A DNA stretch of 64,000 nt from an uncultured Pelagibacteraceae bacterium (lineage in GTDB: Bacteria; Pseudomonadota; Alphaproteobacteria; Pelagibacterales; Pelagibacteraceae), in the NCBI GenBank assembly GCA_902546765.1, contig CACCLG010000004.1:1-64000 (forward strand). The letters run 5' to 3'. The notes under the pieces were generated by a model. That model worked only from the letters and a program-made list of their open reading frames with translations, was not told the DNA's origin and ran no database searches. A program made the position numbers and the translations under genes. Positions 54,315 to 63,577 of the stretch are shown here, piece by piece. How positions within the stretch are numbered: the stretch's first letter is position 1; the number at the start of each line of letters is the position of its first letter.

Positions 54315-55196
54315 ATGGATAAAAAAAGTTTTAACCAAGGTTTGTTCTTAAGTGCAGTTGGATCTTTCTGGTGGGGCTTTTTTGGTGTTTTATATTTTAA
54401 GTATATTTCTTTTGCAGGTCATATAGAAGTTGTTGTGCATAGAAGTTTGTGGACTGCAGTTACACTTTTAGTAACAACAATTATTTTTTCAAAATGGAAG
54501 ATTTTTAAGGAAATTATATCAAATAAAAAACAATTATTTATTCTATTTTTATCTGGGGTATTAATATTTTTAAATTGGGCAGTTTGGATTTATGCAGTTT
54601 CATTCAATCAAGTTATAAATGCAAGTTTTGGATATTTTATTATGCCGATATTAAGTGTTTTTTTAGGATATTTCTTTTTTAAAGAAAAATTAAATAAGAA
54701 AAGATTTGTTTCTATTTCTTTAGTTTTAGTTTCAATAGCTTATATCTTTCTGATTGACTTTAAATCTATACCATGGGTTGGAATATCCGTTGCTTTAAGT
54801 TGGGGTTTTTACAACTTACTCAGAAAAAAAATATCAGTATCAACAGATATTGGTTTATTTATAGAAAGTTTATTTATCTTGCCTTTTATACTAATAGTTT
54901 TTTATTTTATTACTCAAAATAACGTTAATGACTTCTCACTATCAAATCCTATTTTGATGTTAATTCTTATGATGGCAGGTCCAATGACAGTGATTCCATT
55001 ATTTTTATATGTAAGAGGTGTAGAATTGTGTGGTCTTGGACCTACAGGTATGATTTTTTATATTACACCCACATTACAATTTATTTTAGGGTATTTTTTG
55101 TTCAATGAGCCTTTCAATATTAATCAGTTAGTTAGTTTTATTTTAATATGGATTGCTGTATTCATTTATCTTAGAGATTTATATGAAAATAACTAA
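54315..55196 (+). CDS. rarD: RarD/EamA-family transporter
   Basis: It has 293 aa and ten membrane segments. 'FYFKYISFAGHIEVVVHRSLW'-like sequence, 'LNWAVWIYAVSFNQVINASFGYFI'-like sequence and 'PTGMIFYITPTLQFILGY' are RarD hallmarks (short quotes partly paraphrased from the translation). The substrate is unknown. It overlaps mltB by 14 bp. Confidence 0.87.
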   Translation: MDKKSFNQGLFLSAVGSFWWGFFGVLYFKYISFAGHIEVVVHRSLWTAVTLLVTTIIFSKWKIFKEIISNKKQLFILFLSGVLIFLNWAVWIYAVSFNQVINASFGYFIMPILSVFLGYFFFKEKLNKKRFVSISLVLVSIAYIFLIDFKSIPWVGISVALSWGFYNLLRKKISVSTDIGLFIESLFILPFILIVFYFITQNNVNDFSLSNPILMLILMMAGPMTVIPLFLYVRGVELCGLGPTGMIFYITPTLQFILGYFLFNEPFNINQLVSFILIWIAVFIYLRDLYENN

Positions 55197-56181
55197 TGTA
55201 TTTATAATAAATATAATCTTTTTTTTATTTAGCTTTAAATTTTTATCTGCCTCAGATTTTGAAAATTGGAAAATTGACTTTAAAAAAAAGGCTCTAGATG
55301 AAGGTATTAGTATAAAAACACTAAATAGAGTAATAGATAATTCAAGATTTCTTCCTGATGTTATTAAATATGACAGATATCAACCTGAATTTTATGAGGA
55401 TACTTATACTTATATATCAAAACGAACATCTCAAAAAAAAGTTGCTAAGGGTAGAAATCTTTATAATTCAAATCAAAAATTAATTGAAATTGTATCTAAC
55501 GAGTTTTTAGTTGATAAAAATCTTTTATTAGCATTGATGGGTATAGAAACTAATTTTGGTACATATCTTGGAAAAATGGATATTGTTTCTTCGTTAGCTA
55601 CACTAAGTTTTGATAAAAGACGTAGCAAATTTTTTACATCTGAACTCATTACTTTATTAAAATTAGTTGATGCAAATATAATTGATCCTGACACTTTATT
55701 TGGATCTTGGGCTGGAGCTTTTGGAAATTTTCAATTTATGCCATCAACAATTACTAACCACGCAATTGATTATAACAATGATAAAAAAATTGATCTAAAA
55801 AATATTGAAGACTCATTTGCATCAGCTGCTAATTATATAAAAAATTTAGGGTGGAATAATGATATCCCATGTTTTTATAAAATAAATTTAAAAGATGATA
55901 TCCCATTAGAATTTTTAAATACTTCAGCCAAAAAACTAAATAATAAAAGAAAAGTAAAGTATTTTTCAAAGTACATAGAAAATAGTGATCATTTAAAACA
56001 ATTTAATAATCTTAATTCAGCAATTATTACACCTGATGTAGATATTGTTGAAAACGCAAAAAAGTTTTCACCCGCTTATATAGTTTTTGATAATTATGAT
56101 TTAATATTAAAATGGAACAGGTCATTAAGATTTGCATTAGCTGTTTGTACCTTAAGAGATAAATTCAAAGATGAATTATAA
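55183..56181 (+). CDS. mltB: MltB-family lytic murein transglycosylase
   Basis: It has 332 aa from the ATG at 55183, which begins a signal peptide ('MKITNVFIINIIFFLFSF'). The track start at 55153 lies upstream within rarD. The catalytic Glu is in 'LLALMGIETNFGTYLG'. 'SWAGAFGNFQFMPSTI' and 'FASAANYIKNLGW' follow as in family 3 transglycosylases. It cleaves peptidoglycan in the periplasm. It overlaps the RlpA-like gene by 11 bp. Confidence 0.91.
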   Translation: MKITNVFIINIIFFLFSFKFLSASDFENWKIDFKKKALDEGISIKTLNRVIDNSRFLPDVIKYDRYQPEFYEDTYTYISKRTSQKKVAKGRNLYNSNQKLIEIVSNEFLVDKNLLLALMGIETNFGTYLGKMDIVSSLATLSFDKRRSKFFTSELITLLKLVDANIIDPDTLFGSWAGAFGNFQFMPSTITNHAIDYNNDKKIDLKNIEDSFASAANYIKNLGWNNDIPCFYKINLKDDIPLEFLNTSAKKLNNKRKVKYFSKYIENSDHLKQFNNLNSAIITPDVDIVENAKKFSPAYIVFDNYDLILKWNRSLRFALAVCTLRDKFKDEL

Positions 56182-56932
56182 AATTCCTCTTATACTTCTT
56201 TTAACTTTTTTATTTGCATGCGAACAAAGGTATACTAATTTAGAATACAACAGTAATTTTGAGAACTTTTCAAACAAAGGGTTTGCCTTAATTTATGATG
56301 AGCAACTTTATAAAAATAAAATTGTTAATAAAAAAATAGATGAAAGATCGCTTATAATTTTTAATAATAAATTGAAATATGATACTCCAGTAAAAGTAAC
56401 AAATTTATTAAACGGAAAATATATTTTAGCTAAAATAGGTAAAAAATCTAAATATCCTTTTTTTTATAATGCTGTTATATCAAAAAGAATAGCAGAAGAA
56501 TTAGAAATTGATCTATCAGAGCCTTATATTGCTGTTCAAACAATAAATACCAGTGGTGCATTTGTTGCCAAGAAAGCTAAAACATTTAAAGAAGAGAAAA
56601 AAGTAGCAGATAAAGCCCCTGTAGATGGCATTACTATTGAAAATTTAGGTGATGAAACAAATAAAATAAAAAAAACAAATAAATTAAAATTAAAAAAGAA
56701 GGAGTTTAATTACATTATTAAATTTGCAGACTTATATTTTGAAGATTCGGCTTTAATTCTTAAAAAAAGGTTAATAGATGAGTACAACTTAAGTAATATT
56801 TCAATAGATAAGATAAATAATAATGTTTATAGGGTTTATAAAGGACCCTTTGATAATATAAAGTCTATTAAAATTGAGTTCGATAAAATAAATCTAATGG
56901 ACTTTGATAATATAGATATAATTAAATTATAA
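56171..56932 (+). CDS. rlpA: RlpA-like lipoprotein with C-terminal SPOR domain
   Basis: It has 253 aa. The lipobox is 'LLLTFLFAC' (Cys at ~17). A double-psi beta-barrel region ('DTPVKVTNLLNGKYILAKIG') resembles RlpA. The usual 'RVNDRGPF' segment with the catalytic Asp is replaced by 'KIGKKSKYPF'. The C-terminal ~75 residues ('YIIKFADLYFEDSALILKKR') fit a SPOR domain. It probably localises to septa, but lytic activity is doubtful. Confidence 0.75.
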   Translation: MNYKIPLILLLTFLFACEQRYTNLEYNSNFENFSNKGFALIYDEQLYKNKIVNKKIDERSLIIFNNKLKYDTPVKVTNLLNGKYILAKIGKKSKYPFFYNAVISKRIAEELEIDLSEPYIAVQTINTSGAFVAKKAKTFKEEKKVADKAPVDGITIENLGDETNKIKKTNKLKLKKKEFNYIIKFADLYFEDSALILKKRLIDEYNLSNISIDKINNNVYRVYKGPFDNIKSIKIEFDKINLMDFDNIDIIKL

Positions 56933-56933
56933 A

Positions 56934-58091
56934 ATGCAAAATTCTATAAAACTTATTTTAATTTTGTTTTCTTTAATTTTATTTCCATCAAAATCAAATG
57001 CAATAATTAGCGTAAATGCTAAAACTGCAATACTACAAGATTATTTATCTGGTGAAATTCTTTATGAAAAGGATGCAGACCTTTCTATATATCCTGCATC
57101 TATGACAAAAATTATGACCTCAATTATTGCTTTTGATTTAATTAAAAAGGGAGAACTTACATTAGATGAAAAATTTATAGTATCTGAAAATGCTTGGAGA
57201 CTATCTACAGCAGGATATTCGTCTATGTTTATAATGGTTGGCGATGAAGTATCAGTTGAAAATCTTTTAAGAGGTATAATAGTTGCATCAGGTAATGATG
57301 CCTGCATTGCTTTGGCAGAGGGTATTGCAGGTACAGAGGAGGAATTTGCTGTATTAATGACTGAAAAAGCGCTTGAGATAGGGATGGAAAATACTAATTT
57401 TTCAAATTCATCAGGTATCAATGACCCAAATAATTACTCTACAGTTCGAGATATTTTAATAATGTCTAATTACTTAATTAAAAATTACCCAGAATATTAT
57501 CATTATTACAAAGAAAAAGAATTTACATGGGATAGAACCGGTGGTGATCCTATTACTCAAGGAAATAGAAATCCTTTATTGTATAAAAATATGGGAGCTG
57601 ATGGAATTAAAACTGGTTATCTTGCAGTTGAAAAATATTCATTAGCATCCTCAATAAAAAAAAAGAACAGAAGATTAATTGCAGTTGGAAGTGGCTTTAA
57701 TTCAAAAAATGATAGATCTAGGCAATCTACAAAGTTGTTGACTTGGGGACTAACAAAATTTGATACAATTTTAATTGGCAAAAAAAACGATGTAATATCA
57801 GAGTTAGATGTATGGCAAGGCAAACAGAAAAAAGTTAAAGCATATATTTCATCGGACATCTATAAAACAATTCCTAAAGCAAAAAAAAAATATCTAAAAG
57901 TAACAGTTAATTATGAAGGACCTCTGGAAGCACCAATAGAAAAAAATGATGTCATTGGAAAAATAAAGATTACTTACAAAGATGAGGTAGTTGGTAATTA
58001 TGATTTATTTGCATCAGAAAGTGTTCAAAAACAGAATATAATCTCCCGTATCTTAAGCTCAATAAATTTTTTAATATGGGGCGATGTATAA
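56934..58091 (+). CDS. dacA: D-alanyl-D-alanine carboxypeptidase
   Basis: It has 385 aa with a signal peptide ending near 'SKSNA'. Penicillin-binding motifs are SxxK in 'YPASMTKIMT', SxN in 'VASGNDAC' and KTG in 'GADGIKTGYL'. A C-terminal beta domain and amphipathic tail anchor it to the membrane. It trims peptidoglycan stem peptides. It overlaps tmk by 8 bp. Confidence 0.94.
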   Translation: MQNSIKLILILFSLILFPSKSNAIISVNAKTAILQDYLSGEILYEKDADLSIYPASMTKIMTSIIAFDLIKKGELTLDEKFIVSENAWRLSTAGYSSMFIMVGDEVSVENLLRGIIVASGNDACIALAEGIAGTEEEFAVLMTEKALEIGMENTNFSNSSGINDPNNYSTVRDILIMSNYLIKNYPEYYHYYKEKEFTWDRTGGDPITQGNRNPLLYKNMGADGIKTGYLAVEKYSLASSIKKKNRRLIAVGSGFNSKNDRSRQSTKLLTWGLTKFDTILIGKKNDVISELDVWQGKQKKVKAYISSDIYKTIPKAKKKYLKVTVNYEGPLEAPIEKNDVIGKIKITYKDEVVGNYDLFASESVQKQNIISRILSSINFLIWGDV

Positions 58092-58707
58092 AAAAAAACA
58101 CCCTGTAATTATTTTTGAAGGAATAGAAGCCTCAGGAAAGTCAACAAATATAAATAATTTTTCAAAATTTTTAAAAAAAAATAAATATCAGTTTATAAAG
58201 ATAAGAGAGCCTGGGGGTACAAAATTTTCAGAAAAATTAAGAAAAATAATGTTATCAAAGAACAATAAATTAGATAAAAAAACTGATTTACTGTTAATAT
58301 TAGCTTCAAGATCTGAAAATATTTCAAAAATTATTAACAAAAATTACCAAAAAAAAATAATTTTAATAGATAGATTTTCAGATTCTACAGTAGCTTATCA
58401 ACATTATGGTATGGGTTTAAATTTGAATATAATAAAAAATTTAAATTCTTATATTATTGGTAAATTTAAACCAGATCTTACCTTTTTATGTACTGTAAAT
58501 AGTGAGAATATGAATAACAGATTAAAAATAAGATCAAATAACAATAGATATGATAATTTTAAAATTAGCTTTTATAATAAAGTTCAAAAAGGTTTTCTTA
58601 AATTATCAAAAAATAAAAAAAAATATGTTTTATTAGATTCGAATAATTCGACACCTACTGAAAATTTAAATAGAATTATCAATGAATTTAAAAAAATAGC
58701 AAAATAA
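58084..58707 (+). CDS. tmk: thymidylate kinase
   Basis: It has 207 aa. The P-loop is 'FEGIEASGKSTN', with the DRx motif in 'LIDRFSDSTVAYQHYG' and 'REPGGTKFSEKLR'. It makes dTDP from dTMP. It lies 4 bp before holB, a conserved pair. Confidence 0.94.
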   Translation: MYKKKHPVIIFEGIEASGKSTNINNFSKFLKKNKYQFIKIREPGGTKFSEKLRKIMLSKNNKLDKKTDLLLILASRSENISKIINKNYQKKIILIDRFSDSTVAYQHYGMGLNLNIIKNLNSYIIGKFKPDLTFLCTVNSENMNNRLKIRSNNNRYDNFKISFYNKVQKGFLKLSKNKKKYVLLDSNNSTPTENLNRIINEFKKIAK

Positions 58708-58711
58708 TTAA

Positions 58712-59620
58712 ATGTCAAATACACTAATAGGCTTAGGCGATGTTTTGAATGATCTAATTAACTTACATAATTCAAATAGACTTCCAAATAAATTATTATT
58801 AAGTGGGACACAAGGAATAGGGAAAGGAGTATTATCCAAACACCTTCTAAATTATATTCTGTCTAAGAACGAGCCGTTTGAATATGATCTAAAAAAACTC
58901 CAAATTAATCCTAGTAATAAATCTTTTAAATTACTTGAAAGTAATGCACATCCCAATGTTTTTAAAATTCATATAAAAAAGGATAAAAAAAATATTGATA
59001 TAGGCCAGATAAGAGAAATGATTAAATTCCAAAATAGTTCATCATTTAATAATAAAACACGATTTGTATTAATTGAAGATGCAGATCTGCTTAATGTAAA
59101 TTCTGTAAATGCATTATTAAAGTCTCTTGAAGAGCCAAATAACAATTTCTCTTTTATTTTAACACATAATTCAAATAAAACTGTCTTAGAAACTTTAAAA
59201 TCAAGATGCATAGAATTCAAAGTAAATTTAAAAAATGAATTTGTAGAAAATATTGTTAACTCTTACTTTTCTAAAAAGGTATATGATCAAATTTCTTTAG
59301 ATTTTAAAAATTATTATCATAATCCTGTTTTTCTAATTAATTTATCAAACTATTTTAATGAAAATAACTTAGATATTCAAAATTTTAGCATTGAAGATTT
59401 ATTATATGAAATCTCAATAAACCCATCACATTTAAAAGATGAATTTATATTATTAAATCTTAATCTTTTTATTGAATTATACTTTTATAAAAATATAAAT
59501 GCCCATAAAAAAAATATTTTTAAAGCAAAAGAATATTTTCTAAAAAAATTATCAAACGTCAAAAAATATAATCTTGATATCGAGACTTTTTTTTTAGAAT
59601 TTAAAGATTTATTAAAATGA
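58712..59620 (+). CDS. holB: DNA polymerase III subunit delta'
   Basis: It has 302 aa of the clamp-loader family. The P-loop is 'GTQGIGKGVL', with 'FVLIEDADLLNVNSVNALLK' and 'KSLEEPNNNFSFIL'. The SRC motif lies in 'TLKSRCIEFK'. The four-cysteine zinc module of E. coli delta' is absent. It overlaps metG by ATGA. Confidence 0.9.
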   Translation: MSNTLIGLGDVLNDLINLHNSNRLPNKLLLSGTQGIGKGVLSKHLLNYILSKNEPFEYDLKKLQINPSNKSFKLLESNAHPNVFKIHIKKDKKNIDIGQIREMIKFQNSSSFNNKTRFVLIEDADLLNVNSVNALLKSLEEPNNNFSFILTHNSNKTVLETLKSRCIEFKVNLKNEFVENIVNSYFSKKVYDQISLDFKNYYHNPVFLINLSNYFNENNLDIQNFSIEDLLYEISINPSHLKDEFILLNLNLFIELYFYKNINAHKKNIFKAKEYFLKKLSNVKKYNLDIETFFLEFKDLLK

Positions 59621-61146
59621 GTAAAAATTTCTATATAACCACACCTATTTATTACCCTTCAGCAAAACCACATATGGGACATGCTTATTCTAGTATTGTT
59701 TCTGACTTTTTTGCAAGGTTTAAAAGAAATGACGGTTATTCCGTTCAATTTTTAACTGGTACCGACGAACACGGTTTAAAAATTCAAAGATCTGCAGAAA
59801 AAAACAATATGAAACCAAAAGATTTTTGTGATCAAATATCTAAAACTTTTAAAAATTTATCTAAGACCCTAAATTTATCAAATACTGATTTCATCAGAAC
59901 TACCGAACAAAGGCATATTAAATCTGTTCAACATTTATGGAAAATTCTAGAAGATCAAAATCAAATTTATATGTCCAAATATGAGGGCTGGTATTCTGTT
60001 TCTGATGAAGCATTTTATCAACCTGATGAAATAGAAAGTAAAGAAAATAAACATTTTGTAATAAGTTCTGGCTCTCCTGTTGAGTGGGTAGAAGAGGAAT
60101 CCTTTTTTTTTAAATTATCTGAATGGGAAAAACCATTACTAAAGTTTTATGATGAAAATCCAAAATTTATCTTACCAGAGGGAAGAAGGAACGAAGTCAT
60201 TAGTTTTGTTAAAAATGGTTTAAAAGATTTGTCTGTTAGCAGAAAAACATTTTCCTGGGGTATTAAAATTCCTTCAAATAATGACCATATTATTTACGTA
60301 TGGCTAGATGCACTTACCAATTATTTAAGTGCTTTAAATTATCCAAATACTAAAGACGAATTATATAAAAATTTTTGGCCTGCTGATGTTCATATAATTG
60401 GAAAAGATATATTAAGATTTCATGCAATTTATTGGCCAGCTTTTTTAATGGCAGCTAAATTACCTTTGCCTAAAAGAGTTTATGGTCATGGTTGGATATT
60501 ATCTGGTGATGAAAAAATGTCTAAGTCAAAGGGGAACATACTCGATCCATTAGAAATTATAGATGCATATGGGCTAGATACACTTAGATATTACCTTTTA
60601 AAAGAAGTTTCCTTTGGTAATGACGGAAATATTTCTCAAGAAAAACTTGAAAGTTGTATAAATAGTGATTTAGCAAATAATTATGGAAATTTATGTCAAA
60701 GAGTTTTGGCTTTTTGCGAAAAAAATTGTGGATCGAAAATCCCAACTAGTGATTTTATAAATGATGATTTGGAGATTTTGAAAAACTTCGAAAATTTAGA
60801 GTATTTGAGAGATTTAATAGACAATCAAAACATCAATGATTATATGAAATTTATTATAGATATGCTTTTTTCATCAAATAAATATTTTAATGATCAAGAA
60901 CCTTGGAAGAAAAAAAATGATAAAAATAGATTGAGTACAATTGTTTATACTGCTTTAGATCTAATTAGAAAAATTTCTATACTATTAAATCCAGTTATAC
61001 CTGATACAACTTTAAAAGTTCTAAAAATATTTGACATTAATAACGACAAACTCAAATTTGAGGATATTATTAATCATAAATTTCTGGAAAGTGGAAAAAA
61101 TATTGCAAAATTAAACATACTATTTAAAAAGATAGAAAATGATTGA
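59617..61146 (+). CDS. metG: methionyl-tRNA synthetase
   Basis: This class I synthetase has 509 aa. The HIGH-type motif is 'KPHMGHAYSSI' and the KMSKS motif 'EKMSKSKGNILD'. In the connective domain 'YEGWYSVSDEAFYQPDEI' lacks knuckle cysteines, a zinc-free variant known in alphaproteobacteria. No C-terminal Trbp111 domain is present. It overlaps tatD by 8 bp. Confidence 0.96.
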   Translation: MSKNFYITTPIYYPSAKPHMGHAYSSIVSDFFARFKRNDGYSVQFLTGTDEHGLKIQRSAEKNNMKPKDFCDQISKTFKNLSKTLNLSNTDFIRTTEQRHIKSVQHLWKILEDQNQIYMSKYEGWYSVSDEAFYQPDEIESKENKHFVISSGSPVEWVEEESFFFKLSEWEKPLLKFYDENPKFILPEGRRNEVISFVKNGLKDLSVSRKTFSWGIKIPSNNDHIIYVWLDALTNYLSALNYPNTKDELYKNFWPADVHIIGKDILRFHAIYWPAFLMAAKLPLPKRVYGHGWILSGDEKMSKSKGNILDPLEIIDAYGLDTLRYYLLKEVSFGNDGNISQEKLESCINSDLANNYGNLCQRVLAFCEKNCGSKIPTSDFINDDLEILKNFENLEYLRDLIDNQNINDYMKFIIDMLFSSNKYFNDQEPWKKKNDKNRLSTIVYTALDLIRKISILLNPVIPDTTLKVLKIFDINNDKLKFEDIINHKFLESGKNIAKLNILFKKIEND

Positions 61147-61909
61147 TTCACATTGTCATTTAGATCACGAACCTTTAATAAATAATCTAAACGATGTTTT
61201 AGAAAGATCTAAAAACGTTGGAATAGATAAACTTTTGACTATTTCAACTAATATTGACAGTTATAAAAATATTTTAAATTTAATAAACCATGATCCTATG
61301 ATTTATGGATCAATTGGAATTCATCCACACGAGGTTCAAACCTCAAATTTTGAGAAAAACTATATTATTCAGGAGTTTAAAAAATATCAAAAAATAATTG
61401 GAGTAGGGGAGACGGGATTAGATTATTATTATGAAAATAGTCCAAAAGAAACTCAAATAGAAAGTTTCAAAATTCATATAGAGGCTTCAATTGAATGCAA
61501 TTGTCCACTAATAGTTCATTCTAGAGATGCAGAAAATGAAACTTTTTCAATTTTAAATGATTATAAAAATAGCAATCCTAAAATACTTATGCATTGTTTT
61601 ACTGGGTCAAAAGAGTTTGCAAAAAAACTTCTTGATCTTAATGCATATTTTTCAGCAAGCGGGATTATTACCTTTAAAAAAAGTGTTGAATTACAAGATA
61701 CATTTAAGTTTTTACCAAATGATAAAATATTAATAGAAACCGATAGTCCTTTTTTAGCACCTATTCCTATGAGAGGAAAAAAAAATGAGCCAAGTTTTAT
61801 TCAATATACCCTTCAACACTTATCTAAATTAAAGGAGATTGATAAATCTATCATGGATCATATTACTACCCAGAATTTTGAAACACTATTTTTCAATAAT
61901 GAAAACTAG
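61139..61909 (+). CDS. tatD: TatD-family metal-dependent DNase
   Basis: It has 256 aa. Metal ligands are in 'MIDSHCHLDHEPL', 'GVGETGLDYYYENS', 'VHSRDAENET', 'MHCFTGSKEFA' and 'IETDSPFLAP'. It acts as a 3'-5' exonuclease/DNase in the cytoplasm. It overlaps the next hydrolase by 11 bp. Confidence 0.94.
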   Translation: MIDSHCHLDHEPLINNLNDVLERSKNVGIDKLLTISTNIDSYKNILNLINHDPMIYGSIGIHPHEVQTSNFEKNYIIQEFKKYQKIIGVGETGLDYYYENSPKETQIESFKIHIEASIECNCPLIVHSRDAENETFSILNDYKNSNPKILMHCFTGSKEFAKKLLDLNAYFSASGIITFKKSVELQDTFKFLPNDKILIETDSPFLAPIPMRGKKNEPSFIQYTLQHLSKLKEIDKSIMDHITTQNFETLFFNNEN

Positions 61910-62672
61910 ATTTACAATATTAGGGTCAGGTAGTTCGCTAGGTATACCAAGAATTGACGGATATTTTGGTAAATGTAATCCAAAAATAAAGCAAAACTTT
62001 AGATCAAGATGTTCTGCTTTAGTAACCCATGATAATTTTAATATATTAATTGATACATCTCCTGATTTAAAAATCCAATTATTAAAAAATAAAATTAAAA
62101 ATATAGATAAAGTTTTTTACACACATCTACATGGTGATCAAACTCATGGTATTAATGAATTAAGGGTTTTTTTCCTAAAAAATAGAAAAAAATTAGATGT
62201 CTTTGCTGATAAAATTACTTCTGATTATTTATTACAATCTTTTAGTTACTGTTTCAAAAATAATCATGGTTATCCTGCAATTTTCAATCTTAACAAGTTA
62301 AAAAAAAAACATACTTTCAAAGTAAAAAAATCGAAGGTTCAAGTCGAGTCTTTTCCTGTCAAACATGGAAAAATTAATAGTATGTTGTATAAAATCAATA
62401 ACTCATGTGCTTATGCTAGTGATGTAAGCAAAATCAGTGAAAAATATTACTCTAGACTTAAAAAACTAAATTACTTTATAGTCGATTGTTTAAGATATGA
62501 TCCGCATCCATCCCATTTTAATTTAGATCAAGTTTTAAATTTAGTTAAAATTATCAAACCAAAAAAAACAATCTTAACTAATATGAACAACGAAATTGAT
62601 TATGTTAAGATACAGAAGTATCTGCCTAGATCTGTTGTTCCTGCCTATGATGGTATGAGCTTTTCAATATAA
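61899..62672 (+). CDS. MBL-fold metal-dependent hydrolase (PhnP-like family)
   Basis: It has 257 aa from the ATG at 61899, giving the family start 'MKTRFTILGSGSSLGIPRI'. The track start at 61839 lies inside tatD. The metal motif is 'YTHLHGDQTHGINELR', and 'DTSPDLKIQLL' and 'YASDVSKIS' are also visible. The C-terminal 'LTNMNNEIDY' has Asn where relatives I recall carry His ('TNMHVDLDY'). The function is probably a cyclic-phosphodiesterase or similar, but the substrate is unknown. Confidence 0.82.
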   Translation: MKTRFTILGSGSSLGIPRIDGYFGKCNPKIKQNFRSRCSALVTHDNFNILIDTSPDLKIQLLKNKIKNIDKVFYTHLHGDQTHGINELRVFFLKNRKKLDVFADKITSDYLLQSFSYCFKNNHGYPAIFNLNKLKKKHTFKVKKSKVQVESFPVKHGKINSMLYKINNSCAYASDVSKISEKYYSRLKKLNYFIVDCLRYDPHPSHFNLDQVLNLVKIIKPKKTILTNMNNEIDYVKIQKYLPRSVVPAYDGMSFSI

Positions 62673-63577
62673 TGGAAATATACATAAAACTATTTGAAGT
62701 AGTATTTCCTGTGTTTTTTATAGTGGGAATTGGCTACTATTTAGGTAAAAAAGATAAGAAATTTGATACTACTTTTATTACAAATTTTGCATCTAACATA
62801 GGTACACCTGCTATGGTAATATACGCTATTACCTCAACTGGAATAAATTTTCAGATTTTTAAAGACTATTTTTTCTTTTATCTTCTTGCAATTTTAGGTT
62901 TTATTATACTTGGAATAGTCATCTTATTTATGTTGAATACTAAGGATATAATAAGAGAACTTCCTCCTTTAATTCTTCCTAACACTGGCAATATGGGTAT
63001 TCCTATATGTTTATTTGCTTACGGAGCTCAAGGACTTGGGGTTGCAGCTGCAATATCATCTTTAATTGTATTACTTCATTTTACACTTGGAATTTTTTTA
63101 GCTGATAGAAAATTTAACTTTACAGTGTTGATTAAAAGTCCACCATTTTATGCAATTGTTATATCGGTCCTATTTTTATATTTTGAAATTAATATGCCAA
63201 AAGTAGTAATCAATTTGACTGAGCTATTAACTTTTGCAACAATTGTATTAATTCTTATGTCACTTGGTATTGCTTTAACAAAATTAAAAGTTTTCTCTTT
63301 AAAAAATGCAATATTTGCATCAATAGGAAGAGTAATTTTAGGTCCATTAATAGGTTTTTTAATTATTATTTATTTTGATTTATCTGGTTTTGCAGCTGGA
63401 GTACTTCTAATTCAAGCATCAATGCCAAGTGCTGTTTTAAATTATCTTATAGCTGCTATTTATTCTCCAAAAGCTGTAACGGATAGTGTTGCAAGTACTA
63501 TAGTTGTCTCAACAATAATGTCATTTATAACTTTACCTATTGTTATTTTTATATCATTAAAATATTTTCCTCTATGA
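62672..63577 (+). CDS. AEC-family (auxin efflux carrier-like) transporter
   Basis: It has 301 aa and about ten membrane segments. 'VVFPVFFIVGIGYYLGKKDK' at the N-terminus, 'LPNTGNMGIPICLFAYG' and 'QASMPSAVLNYLIAAIY' are typical of the AEC/membrane transport family. Such carriers move malate or other organic anions, and the substrate here is unknown. Its TGA overlaps the next gene's ATG. Confidence 0.87.
   Translation: MEIYIKLFEVVFPVFFIVGIGYYLGKKDKKFDTTFITNFASNIGTPAMVIYAITSTGINFQIFKDYFFFYLLAILGFIILGIVILFMLNTKDIIRELPPLILPNTGNMGIPICLFAYGAQGLGVAAAISSLIVLLHFTLGIFLADRKFNFTVLIKSPPFYAIVISVLFLYFEINMPKVVINLTELLTFATIVLILMSLGIALTKLKVFSLKNAIFASIGRVILGPLIGFLIIIYFDLSGFAAGVLLIQASMPSAVLNYLIAAIYSPKAVTDSVASTIVVSTIMSFITLPIVIFISLKYFPL

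Noticed and set aside
54136-54351. 71-aa ORF beginning MAERLGFEPRKELP
   Set aside because: It is the antisense translation of tRNA-Ser, a well-known false ORF type.
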